64,000 bases of DNA, taken from NCBI RefSeq assembly GCF_042453785.1, contig NC_091665.1, positions 25,759,501 through 25,823,500 of the forward strand. The letters run 5' to 3'. Position 1 is the stretch's first letter. Each line of letters opens with the position of its first letter. Below are positions 11,258 to 21,566 of this stretch, piece by piece. The notes beneath the pieces were generated by a model. The model saw nothing but the letters and a program-made list of their open reading frames with translations, was not told where the DNA came from and did not search any database. This stretch comes from Malus domestica (Eukaryota > Streptophyta > Magnoliopsida > Rosales > Rosaceae). The translations under genes were made by a program, and so were the position numbers.

Positions 11258-12726
11258 CATTACTATAAGTCTCCGAAGCTTCTCACTCAGTTCACCGCTC
11301 TTCTTGGATAATAGTTTGACATCAAAGATTTGGGTCTTTTCACCTATATTTTAGGCCTTCAGGTCATTAGTGATTCCATTGGTCCTCACCATCTATCAAC
11401 TAAAGTATGCTCATTATCTTTCTCAAATATTTGACATGGTTTCCTTGAAACTTGCTTCCAAGCCTTTTACTGCGAAGGTATCTTTCACGGCGTCTAATGG
11501 GTCTCTCCCACTATTCTAAAAATCCTTGCCCAGCATCGCCTAGGCTTCCCCTAGTGTCGCCTAGGTGCTAGGCGGCTGGTCACCTTCCCGATTAGTCTTT
11601 AGGCATTTGAAAATTAAGAAGGTGCGCCTAGACCTGCTTAGGTATTCGCCTAGCCTGCTTAGGTGCCCGCCTAAACCCGTCTAGGCACCCGCCTAGACAG
11701 CTACTCTCACTTAGATAGAAAATATATAATTTTCATTTTGCATTTGATTTTTTCAATAAAATGTTAGGGACTTGTTGAATAGTTGGATTAACACTTATTA
11801 TATGCTTGTTCCCCATAGTTTCAATATTTTCGATACTTTATAATCTATATGTCATTTTATTTTGCAATTTATATATACAATTATCTGTTTATTAAGTATA
11901 AATAGGCACTTTTTTATGCAATATATAATAAATTCACTTCAATCCGTCTAATCCGCCTAGGCGCTAGACCCCAATCCACCGCCTGACTAGCGCCTAGCGT
12001 CATTTAGAACCTTGGTCTCTCCTTGCTTCTCCTATGTCCTATCGTGAGTTAGTTGGCTCCTTACAATACCTTACTTTAACTCGCCCTGACATATCTTTTG
12101 CTGTTAATAATGTTGCTCAATTTATGAGTTCCTCTCGCACTATTCACATGATTGTTGCCAAATGGATTCTCCGTTACATCAAAGGTACTATGGATTTTGG
12201 CATCACTTTGACTCCCCAGCTTGCTTCTGCAAAATTATTTACTTATTTTGACGCTAATTGGGCGGGTTGTCCAGATACTCATTGCTCCACCACTAGTTAC
12301 CTCATTTATCTTAGCACAAATATCATCTCTTGGTGCTCTATATCAACCGACAGTGACCCCATCTAGTGGTGAATCTGAATACCGGTCTCTTGGTCATTCT
12401 TGTGCCGAGACTACAAGACTTTGTTCTTTTTTTTTGTGAGCTTGGGGTTCATCTATGTTTTCTAGTTTTACTTCAGTGTGACAACCTTAGTTCCACCTAT
12501 CTTGCTGCTTCTCCAATTCATCATGCTCATATTCGCCACATTGAACTTGATTATCATTTTGTTGGTGAAAATGTGGCTCTCGGTAGTCTTCGCGTTTGCT
12601 ACATGTCTTCTGTCGATCAGCCTGCCAACCTTCTTACAAAAGCTCTTCATCAGCCACGTCATGATGTATTTGGTTCGAAACTTGTCCGCTAAGGATCATT
12701 CAGTTTGTGGTGGGGAGTTAGAATAG
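11258..12726 (+). pseudogene. Ty1/copia RT end and RNase H fragment, split by a hAT element
   Basis: The first part (11258-11508) encodes the end of a copia RT, with FDIKDLGSFHLY-like wording in broken frames. The second (12023-12692) encodes MSYRELVGSLQYLTLTRPDI, TLTPQLASAKLFTYFDANWAG, SGESEYRSLGHSCAE and DQPANLLTKALHQPRHDVF. The two join in frame across the inserted element (ASNGSL then LASPMSYREL). Stops at about 12364 and frameshifts near 12430 kill RNase H. A purine-rich tract and an LTR-like start follow at 12709-12730. This is a different copia family from copy A. Confidence 0.85.
11509..12014. mobile_element. Non-autonomous hAT-like element (506 bp)
   Basis: It is flanked by an exact 8-bp target duplication GTCTCTCC (11501-11508 and 12015-12022). 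Its ends form an imperfect inverted repeat: CACTATTCTAAAAATC against CAAGGTTCTAAATGAC (reverse complement of the right end). Internal repeats of cgcctagg/gcctagac type are GC-rich near both ends, with an AT-rich centre. It has no coding frame. It sits within the copia fragment. Confidence 0.85.
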
Positions 12727-12872
12727 AAAATAATCCGGAATCATCTCCGTGATTAATGGAATGCAAAATCAATTGTACTTAATTTAGGATTCCTACTACA
12801 TATGAGTTTTCTCAAATCCTGTAATATTGAAAACATTGTACATGATTAATTTAAGGAGTCATAGTTCTACAC
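12727..12872 (+). repeat. Partial copia LTR
   Basis: Sequence after the purine tract of the copia fragment, AT-rich, without a gene. It runs into the FMO exon stub at about 12873, so the LTR is truncated. Called from position only. Confidence 0.4.
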
Positions 12873-12987
12873 CAATGTACTTGCCTGAAGATTCAAGCAC
12901 AATGAGCTGAAATCCCTATGAACGTGTGTACTTGCAGGAAAGGAGGCCACTGATCCCAGCTCCTACAATGGCCACCAGCTTTCCCAT
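12873..12987 (-). pseudogene. FMO exon 1 stub (third FMO copy)
   Basis: The minus strand from the ATG at 12987 reads [20 protein letters not shown], matching the start of the FMO at 17505, including the FAD-binding GAGISG. A TAG follows about 24 codons in, and the homology ends near 12873 at the copia LTR. No other exon is found downstream on the minus strand. The upstream flank (about 13015-13060) also resembles the promoter regions of the two other FMO copies (TATAAA followed by gggagga), so it is the relic of a tandem gene copy. Confidence 0.85.
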
Positions 12988-13786
12988 TTTTGATAATTAA
13001 TTGTTTGATATAGAGTACTTTGTGTTTGATATAAATGGGAGGAAGTAATTACTTTTGGGTATACACTTTAACAAATTTGCAGGCTTCAGAATCTCAGATA
13101 CATTTTATATAGGAGAGAACGAAAATTATATGAATCATTGAAAATAACCTATGGTTGCAAGTACTTATTATTATTATTTTTTTTTTGAAAACAGTACGAT
13201 ATGCATTGATAAGTAATAGAATACGTACAGTCATTGATAATCAAGAGTGAGACCCAGCCTCGCCAATCTATCTGCCACCTTATTTGACGTACGTCGTCCA
13301 AAAGAAACTGTGCATTGGGTAAACGCTTAAAACACTTAGATTGATGATACGCCACTTATATTTATATGAATCATTTGTGGGTATAACAATTTGTAGGCTT
13401 CATATACATATTTAATTGTACGAGAGAACCAAGTTCCTAGGAATAATCCAAGCTAACACATTTAACTTTTGGTTGCAAGTACTCATTCAACTATTTTTTT
13501 AACAAAATATATTATTTACACTAAGAGGATGAGAGAGTGCATTAAGCCACACACTCGGCTAACCACAATAATGTAATTTAAGATTTCATTTTGCGAAAAT
13601 CAAACCTAAATCCTCTCACTTACAAGTGAAGAAGAATAGTACTAAAATGTACACGAACAAAAAACACTAATTATTTATTCATTTATTTTTAACAAAAACA
13701 TTTTGCAGCATTATTTAAAGTTAATTAAATATATGTAAGATGGAAAAAAGCTTCCTCCCGTGGGAATAAAAACCCTTAGGGCGTGT
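12988..13786. other. Intergenic, AT-rich; relic FMO 5' flank
   Basis: No gene is recognised. The part next to the FMO stub is similar to the sequence upstream of the FMO pseudogene near 40200-40420. Short T runs and an ORF-free AT-rich tract fill the rest. Confidence 0.5.
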
Positions 13787-13789
13787 TTA

Positions 13790-14280
13790 CCAATCGGGGT
13801 TGGAATGTGGAGAAACGGAATTGCACTCCTCGCAAAGTATTTTGGCATTTACCAGCAAGTAGGGAATTAGAAATTATGTAGGGCCTACCCAATATCGGGA
13901 GTTCAATTCCTTAATATCCCGGAATTGGATTACCTCTATAGGGGTAGTAATTGGACTCTGGGTAGAAGGTTACATCAGGAATCAAAATTTTCTACCCAAA
14001 ATACCCATTTGCACTCCCTCTCCTCTGCGTGTGTTTCTCTCACGGCAAATACACCCCACCGTCGCGATCGGAACGATGCCTCAACAACGACTGTGATTTG
14101 GAACAACGAACACCTAAATCGCCGTTTCACAAATTCAATTGAGAGGAAAATTGTGATTTGTAGCGGGCCAAAACTTCTCATATTCTACTGAAACCGAACA
14201 GAAGGAACGATCTCCTTATCTCTTTTGCTCTGTGAAAACTGGTTTTTTGGTTTTTATTTTTATTTTTTCTGTTGATATGA
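13790..14280. mobile_element. Possible one-ended Harbinger-like MITE
   Basis: It starts with TTA followed by GGGCGTGTTTACCAATC, the form of a Tourist/Harbinger terminus after its usual TTA/TAA target. I could not find a matching right end, so the element is truncated or the call is wrong. The short ORF inside (13925-14191) has no recognisable domain. Confidence 0.3.
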
Positions 14281-14284
14281 CGGG

Positions 14285-14380
14285 TTGTGGCGTCCGCATT
14301 AACCGAATGACGTAGTTAGCTCACTAGCTACTCGGCCTGCGTGCCACGTAGGCTTGGTAGTTTTTAAGGTCAACAACAGT
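14285..14380 (+). repeat. Gypsy fragment homologous to 24355-24445 (inverted)
   Basis: The stretch with acgtagttagctcactagct and ggcctgcgtgccacgtaggc is the reverse complement, with scattered changes, of 24355-24445, which lies at the gag leader of the Gypsy remnant. It is a short stray piece of the same family. Confidence 0.65.
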
Positions 14381-15250
14381 TCAATCAAATAGGCCTACAA
14401 CACACACTTAATTTTTATACACCTTTGTCTTTATACATCTTCACTTGAATTTTTAACTTTCTTCCGACATCCAACTAAAATTTAAAATATTCCTAAATAA
14501 ATCATAAACTACAAATTATTTATGTAGAATAAAAAGTTATAATAAAATAAAAATCAAATAAAAAGGTGCAGCACAGTTCCAGTGCATTTCGCAGAATGAG
14601 CAGATTATTCCAATGCATGTTGTTTTATGTAGAAATTGAAATAGGTATGAGTAGGTGGTAATGAGTCAAATATTACTTGTACTGCTATAAAATTGTAACA
14701 AACTACTTGTGTTAGTTAGGGACTTGTCTGTAATTAGCTAGGTTAACTAAGGGTAGAAAGGTCATCAGATTTGTATCTCTATATATACCAATACGTACAC
14801 TGAAATTATTTATGAAATGAAATCAAGATATTTTCTTGCAATTGCAGTTTTCTTATAAGCTAAGCTTTCTATACGGTATGACTCTCCAACTGCCTCACGG
14901 CTTGTTGACATCTCAATCCTTTTCCGCTTTGCTGTTCATCTAATTCTTGCTGGAATTCATCTCTGAGTTCCTAATTTCTCATTGATGGTGTGTATTTCTT
15001 CATCTTAATTTTTCGTATTCATCTATGAGAGAAATAGTCATGACATATTTGCCACAAAAATCTAAAAACATGAATAATGAATATATGCAAGACAAAAAAG
15101 AGTGACTATCATTTCTCAAGAAAATATATCAAAAATAATTCTTCTCGAATATTATTACATAGTAACGCACAACGGATGTAACTTTTAAGTTAACACGTAT
15201 TTGAAAGGAAAGGTAGATTTATTTTTTAAGTCAACGCACTATTGAACATT
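14381..15250. other. Intergenic, AT-rich
   Basis: No gene, repeat family or RNA gene is recognised. It includes the 3' flank of the FMO gene that ends at 15251. Confidence 0.5.
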
Positions 15251-17505
15251 TTAAGATGGAGCATAATCCAATGGTCCATAAGGCTCAAATAATTCAGCAA
15301 ATAGTCCCTTCTTTCTTTTAGGGTTCCATTCCATGTCCTTGCACAACTGGTCATTGTACCATATATGAACGGTACCGTTGCATGATCTCCGATAGTATTT
15401 GCCCGCGTATCGCTTTGCGAATCCGTCCCATTCGTTCACATCTTTCTCCATCTCTTTTATGCTTGGTAACGTAAATGTGCGTCCAAGAAGCTCAGCTACC
15501 CACCTGCATCTCATCTCGGAGGTGTACAAGTTTGAAAGACTCTCGGAAAATCCAATTACGGCTAGTTGTGGAATTCGTCCATGTATGCATTCCCTGATTG
15601 AAATAGAAGCATAATGAGCCATCAGATTTAAATGTTACAGTAGTTAATAAAATGACCAAATAAATCTACATGTGCATGCTGCATTTACTGATCACTAATC
15701 TCACAAAATTAAGACCTACCTAGATATAGATGGGACTCGGACTAGAGTTATGTGAGAGATGTGATCAGAAAATGTGGTATATTTAGCATAAACTTGCCGC
15801 AATGTGCTTTCAGGGGAGCTAACCTGTAGAGGGGTAATATGGCCTCCGGCGAACCAGCTATATAATCCTGAAAGGTAGGAGACACAAAGATGTCTTTGAG
15901 CTTTTTATCACCTCTAAACCCAGTAGCGAGTATCATCACATCTGTCTTCACAGGGGATACTTCCCCTTCAACCAAAACGCCTTCCTGGCAAAAGCTGAAG
16001 CTGCCGGGGGATTTTTTCAGTATGATGCTTCCCTCTTGGACTCGATCGTAGAACTTTTCCGGTATTGTTGAGATCAGACAAGAACTGATTTCTTGAAGAA
16101 AACTATGCCTAGGTACCATTCCGTACTTGGCCAACCCAAGCTTCTTAGTTACGTAGCTTTCAACAAATTTTGAAAATCCCCATCTCTGTTATAATTCACA
16201 AAATATATTCTTAATAAACTCCTCTTTTTACAAATTGATTAATACTAAGTTCAGAAAAGATAAGTTGATGAGGCTTTACCGTAGTGGTGGAAAGTAAGCA
16301 ATTCAAGCACCACGGTGAGGGTTTGAACCTCACTGATTCCCCTTCCTAACAACTAATTATTTAACCTACAACATTATTGCTTATAAAAAAAATTCATGAA
16401 AAATAAATATAAAAAAGTTTACCAGAGGTGAAAGAATTGTGGCAAGGAGACCAAGTAGGATGCCTTCACCAGGCTTATGAATCAACAGCTCCGAGAAGCG
16501 ATTAAGGTATAGGTATGTCAGGGGAACACCCCATGGAAGATAGTCAGGAAGAGTCCAATGCTCTGTCTTGTAAATTACTGTGCATGGATGCTCAATCCCT
16601 GCAAACCAACCAATTAATCAAGAAGAATAGGTAATACAAACTATGAACAAAATGATCACAATATTCTGGGCACATGCCATGTGACAATCAATTAATTTTC
16701 ACGAAACTAGCTACCATTTGTGTTCGAACACTCCATTGCAATGTCCAGTGCAGATTTCTGAAATCCAACAACTGTTACACGCTTTCCTTTCACGAAGTTA
16801 CGCGCTCTTTCGTAATCCATTGCGGCGTAATCCTTTGAGTGTATAACCTCCCCATGAAATGCTTCTGGCCCCTTGTTGAAAGGGAATTCAGGAATGTTTG
16901 GAACATCACTAAACCGTCCGATGCAGAGGATTACAAAGTCCACAAGGTAAACCTGCTTATGCATAATCAGATCAGTATGACTTAAAAATTGACAGTATGA
17001 AAGCATAACATAATTAAATTCGAAAGGATGTATACATATATCTATGCACTTAAAAATAAGAAGGCACCTCCGTTGAACGGCTATGTTTGTCTTCTACTGC
17101 AACTTTCCATTTCCCTTTGGAGCTGAAAGGCTCTCCAGTTCCACCCCAGTGACTCCAAGCCTGCATCTCATCCTCAGATGCACCTTCATACTCAATCCCA
17201 CACACTTTGGTGTCGAATTTGATGTGCTTAAGCAAGTCAAAATGTTGAGCATATGATTGGATGTAATCCAAAACTTGATGCTGGCTAGGAAAGTCCTCTT
17301 CCACTGAAGATGGCCATGGAAAATCTGAGAATTGGTAAAGCGGTTTAGGAGTTTGGAGCTTGGTAGACTCAATAGTTTTGGTCCACACTCCTCCAATGCT
17401 GCTCGTAGATTCAAACACAATAGGTTGAAATCCCTTTGAAAGTGTGTACTTGCAGGCAAGGAGGCCACTAATCCCAGCTCCTACAATGGCCACCTGCTTT
17501 CCCAT
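15251..17505 (-). CDS. Flavin-containing monooxygenase, FMO1-like, five exons
   Basis: Exons on the minus strand: 17505-17068, 16952-16715, 16598-16423, 16185-15824 and 15593-15251, all with GT/AG borders and consistent phase, giving 518 codons plus TAA. Family role: FAD- and NADPH-dependent oxygenation of a soft nucleophile; Arabidopsis FMO1 N-hydroxylates pipecolic acid in systemic immunity, but the substrate here is unknown. FAD site GAGISG lies at residues 9-14, the FMO signature [11 protein letters not shown] at 178-188, the NADPH-side motif GFQKSA at 209-214 and ATGF at 371-374. The length is normal for plant FMOs. The frame is open upstream of the chosen ATG, but [11 protein letters not shown] is the family start and a TATAAAA lies about 41-47 bp upstream. 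No lesion is seen. A pseudogene paralogue with matching exon sizes lies at 32789-40198. Confidence 0.93.
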
Positions 17506-17545
17506 TTCTGAAAGTGTTGGATATCGGTCACCGTATGCTTTTGAT

Positions 17546-17552
17546 TTTATAC
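17546..17552 (-). promoter_or_regulatory. Probable TATA box of the FMO gene
   Basis: TATAAAA on the minus strand, about 41 bp before the ATG. It would give a very short 5' leader. The other two FMO copies have TATA-like sequences at similar places (about 13025 and 40250). Confidence 0.5.
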
Positions 17553-17741
17553 CGTATTCATTAATAAATGGGGAGGATGTAATTAAAAATAATTTCGTGC
17601 CGACGTGAATTTTAGATGTGTGCAGTTTCAAAATGACACATGTCGTTTTTTTTATAGGATTAGTCAGTATATTAGGTATTCCTGGTGTGTACCCAAGTAT
17701 TGTCCAAAAAATAATGAACATGCTACTTTTTTAGACTTTAA

Positions 17742-18763
17742 AAAGGCGTTTGTTTACCCTTCTTAGCTTTCACTGGATTGGATTGTAGTCTTGTGTTTGG
17801 TGGCTTGCGGGACTAGAGTTAATGAGATTAATTGGGACTCGCTTTCACTAGAGGTGTCGCTAGCCGGTCTTCACGAGTCCTCCCAAAAACCACGGGATTA
17901 GCTAGGAACTTCGCTTCGTTCTGCTTGATTCACCTCCTCGACCTCGATTTCGACAGCATCTCACTTCGTCCTGCTTGATTCACCTCCTCGACCTCGATTT
18001 TGACGGCAAAGACTTCGGGCACGACTTCATCTCCGACGCCAAACTCATCAATTGCAATTCTTTTTTCTGGATAAAAAAGAAACAAAATCTGCAAATCCCG
18101 ACGAGCCCACATCTCAGATTTCCCGATGAACCCACAACCTTGATTTCCCGACAAACCCACGAAAGAACACTTGGTCGATATGCAGAAATGGGTTCTCCAT
18201 TTTCTTCGATTGAACTTGAATCAGACCCAGAAAACAGAGAGATCGATCTTCGCCTGAAGAACTTAAGATCCGAGAACGATCTTCGCAATTTGAGATCTCT
18301 CTGCTTACCTGCAACTCTAGCACCCGCGTCAAGCGTTTCATATTAGGTGAAACAAAATAAGTACAAACGGAGAGAGGGGAGAAAGGATAGTGGTAAAAAG
18401 GTGAAACGAGAGAAAGGGAGGGGACGGAGTAGAAAAAGGAGGAAAAAGGGAGAGTGGAGGGCGACACTGGTGGAGTAAACAATGAGAAAAAAAAATTGAG
18501 ATGTATAAAGATTAGAGAAGAAGATGACTCTAGAAAAATGGAAAATGATAAAGAAATAATAAATATTAATTGATATTAGATTAAATTAATAATAAAATAT
18601 CAATAGATATAGATTAACTAATATAATATTATAATTAGGCTTCCTAGTCCGATACTGCAACAACACTTCACTAAACTAGTCCAACTTAGTCTAGTCTAAG
18701 CTAGTCCAGCTTAGTCCTTGCAGCTAATCTAGTCTGAGACAGTCCGGTGTAACAAACGCACCC
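17742..18763. mobile_element. Harbinger-like non-autonomous element (1.02 kb)
   Basis: The termini are inverted: GGCGTTTGTTTAC on the left and, read from the right, GGGTGCGTTTGTTACACC. A TAA flanks both sides (17739-17741 and 18764-18766), the expected 3-bp target. It contains a tandem duplication of about 48 bp (17918-18002, the cctcctcgacctcgatttt phrase twice) and no transposase. Its edge is about 237 bp upstream of the FMO start codon, so it forms part of that gene's promoter region. Confidence 0.6.
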
Positions 18764-18766
18764 TAA

Positions 18767-19257
18767 AACATAAGAAACAGGTAGCATTTTTTGCTTGGGC
18801 GAAATTAGAAAGTGTGTACATAGAGTACTTACTACTGAGTATCTAAGGTATTATCCTTTTTCTTTCTTAATATACACAATATTATCGACATTTACAGGTA
18901 CACGAACCTAGAAAGCTTAATGGCCGAGCCCAGTGTTTTAGACTGCTTCTCAATTCATGCGGCCGATGAAGGTTATCTACTTTTAACGGCCACTGAGGTG
19001 GCCAGGAAATATAGACAACGCCTTTCGGCGCATAAAATTTTCGGTGAAATGAATAATTGGGCACTTGACATGTAATATTTTTCTCGGTTCAGACTCATTA
19101 TAGCAAAGTTAACAAGAGAAAGTAATCGAGTCTTACAAAAGCCGAAGTCGCTTCTTGAGGGGGAATGTCGATGTCTTGATCTTGCGGGTGAATTGGTGTT
19201 CTAAGTTTTTCGTCGTTATTTGCTTGCCCATCTTCGACGATGGCGACGAAATCGACT
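18767..19257. other. Intergenic, no gene seen
   Basis: No recognisable protein, RNA gene or element end. Confidence 0.4.
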
Positions 19258-21566
19258 TGTGTTAAACCCCACCCCTGAATTTATATGTAATTTTATAATT
19301 TCCCAAAGTTTTAATAAAATTTCATTTTGGTCCCTTAGCTTGACTAAATCTGGACCCTTTATCTAGATTCCTAAACTCCCTTAAACTACCACGTGGCAGC
19401 ACCTTAACAAACCTCATCTCTCTTTGTCCCCTCCTTGTGACTCACTCTCTCACTCGCCTTCTCTCTCTCACCTCTCTTCTCTGCATCGAATGCCACAGAC
19501 CACCACCATCATAAACCTCCATTTAAATCGTACCTCAAAACCCTCAAATTGAGCATATATGTGGCTTAGGAAATCGAATGGTGATGCTGAACAAAGAGCT
19601 TCATAGTTCTTACTGAATCTAGGGAGGAGCTCAGCCTTCCAGTCTCTGTTTTGGCTCGAGATTTCCCTTATAATGTTTTAGGTATCATCCTCAAGCCTTG
19701 CATGTTCAAATCGACTTGAAATCTAAGGTCTAAAACCCCTGTAATAATCTGTGCATGCACTCTATTGTTGTTTTCCAGAACTCGACGAGAAAACCCGACG
19801 AGTTCTATGACTAACCCAGCCATTCTCGACCACGGTTAAGACTCACAGTGGTATATTCTCGTTCTTATCACTTCAGCTGTGTTTTTCTCTGCATTTTGGG
19901 AGCTTGGTTTATACGTTGCCGTCGGCCCGAGCTATAACAGCTCCGGTGTTCTTTCCCGACACCTCGCAGGTCATCAGGCCATTTCAGAACACCCACGGGC
20001 TTTAGCCCGTATTTGGACCAGCCCAGAACCCTAAAACCCATCCCGTTTCCTTTTAATTTTCAGCTAATTGTTTTAAAAGCCCAAAGGGGCCTCGGACCGG
20101 TTTTATTCAAGTGGGTTAATCCCAACTTTCTCTTTGGCTATTAGGCCTGCGGGCTGAGTGTATGTGGGTTGAGTGTTTGGATGTGTGTTCGTGTGGGTGT
20201 GTGCGTGTATGGTGAGTTCGCGTGAGTGTGTATGGTGCACGTGTGTGTGGTGCACATATGTATGTGTGTGTTGTGCCGTGTGTGGGTGTGTTGTGCCATG
20301 CATGTGTGTGTGTGTGTTGTGTGGGTTTGGGCTCAAGCCCAAACCACCCCTTTCGTTCCTAAACTATTCAAACCCAAAACCCAATAGGTCCTAACCCTAT
20401 TTAACCTAAACCTAAACCCTAATCCGGATCCAAACCCAAGACCCATTTCCATTTCTTGAAATTCTATAGTTGGGTAGTTTGATAAATTGTACAATTTTGT
20501 GCTTAGGTGAAGTTGCTAGTGGGGATTTCCCTAATCCTCTTCCGCACATTTCTGCTGCTACGGAGTACTGTGAGTGGACCTCTTCTAAAATTTGCATAAA
20601 TGAAATGCATGCCTTACGAGTTTATGAACTGATTTTATGTTAAGCATGTTTATGGAATATGTTGTTTATCGTCTCATTTTTTGTGAATAATTAATTATTA
20701 ATCTATATTGAGCTATAGTTTGATATATCGTATTTTCTATAAAAACCATGAACTTGTAGACTATCTGATGGATGACGATAGGATGATAGAACATGTTTTC
20801 AAAACCCCTCTTTATAGTATAGACGATGGATAACTTTATACTATGAAGTGGTTATTTATGAGAGGCGTAACTATTTGTGCGTACCTAGTGAACACTATGC
20901 CGATTGGGACGAGGATCTGGTGTTGGCAGATAGGCTGGGAGAAATAATCCCTAGCTACGGGCTGAGGGACACGAAGCAGGCATTGGGCCGAGAGTTGGTA
21001 ATCTCTGGCTACGGGCGCAGAGACCACGATGCTGGCATAGGGCCAAGAGTTATATTTATTCAGTGATCTTACTGGCAGCACACTGCGATTACAAGACGAT
21101 TGATGTTTTTTTTTCTGCGATATGTCTTTTGAGATGTTTTTGGCATGCTAGGGTTTTTAGTAAACGTATCACTTATTATGCTAGTAGTTTTTTGTATATA
21201 AACTGTGGGGGTTAGTATCTTAATAACTGTTTTATTATTACTGTATATATGAACTTGGTCCACTCACATTTGTTTTGCGCCCGCATTCAGGACTTAGAAT
21301 CAAGGCATACAATCTCGACGTCAAGGCTCTTCCGCAGCGGCATCTTCGAGTCTTCTTGGTGTAGGACCTACTCCTTTGTTCATTCAATTTTTTTTTATAT
21401 TATTTCTTTTAGTATTTAAGTTAGTTGTATGCTCTGAACACGTTCCTTAAATGCATATTCATTATTCTTTTATATTTCTAAGTCTTATCTATCCCTTGTT
21501 TTCAGCATTTGCACTTAATAAATGACTTTCGTCACCCTCGGGTGTCGGCTAGCACGTGCCTATGCT
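19258..21566 (+). mobile_element. Probable Gypsy solo LTR or LTR fragment
   Basis: The sequence resembles a long chromovirus LTR: it begins TGTTAAACCCCACCCC and ends in the 'caccctcgggtgtcgg' region, with an inner block of about 57-bp tandem units at 20935-21045 (the 'gctacgggc...cacgaagcagg' phrase twice). A GTGT-rich microsatellite lies at 20160-20330. No gag or pol frame of the same element lies next to it, hence solo LTR. Exact ends and target duplication are not settled. Confidence 0.45.
20158..20330. repeat. GT-rich microsatellite region
   Basis: Long imperfect (GT)n with interruptions, within the LTR-like stretch. Open frames here are low-complexity artefacts on both strands. Confidence 0.8.

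Noticed and set aside
13149..13355. Possible LINE fragment
   Set aside because: Only a vague resemblance to plant L1 3' ends; no domain could be supported.
17506..17721. N-terminal extension of the FMO frame
   Set aside because: The frame is open, but the family starts at [11 protein letters not shown] and a TATA box lies within the extension.
20103..20394. His/Thr-rich and Cys/Val-rich ORFs
   Set aside because: They are translations of a GT-rich microsatellite on the two strands.
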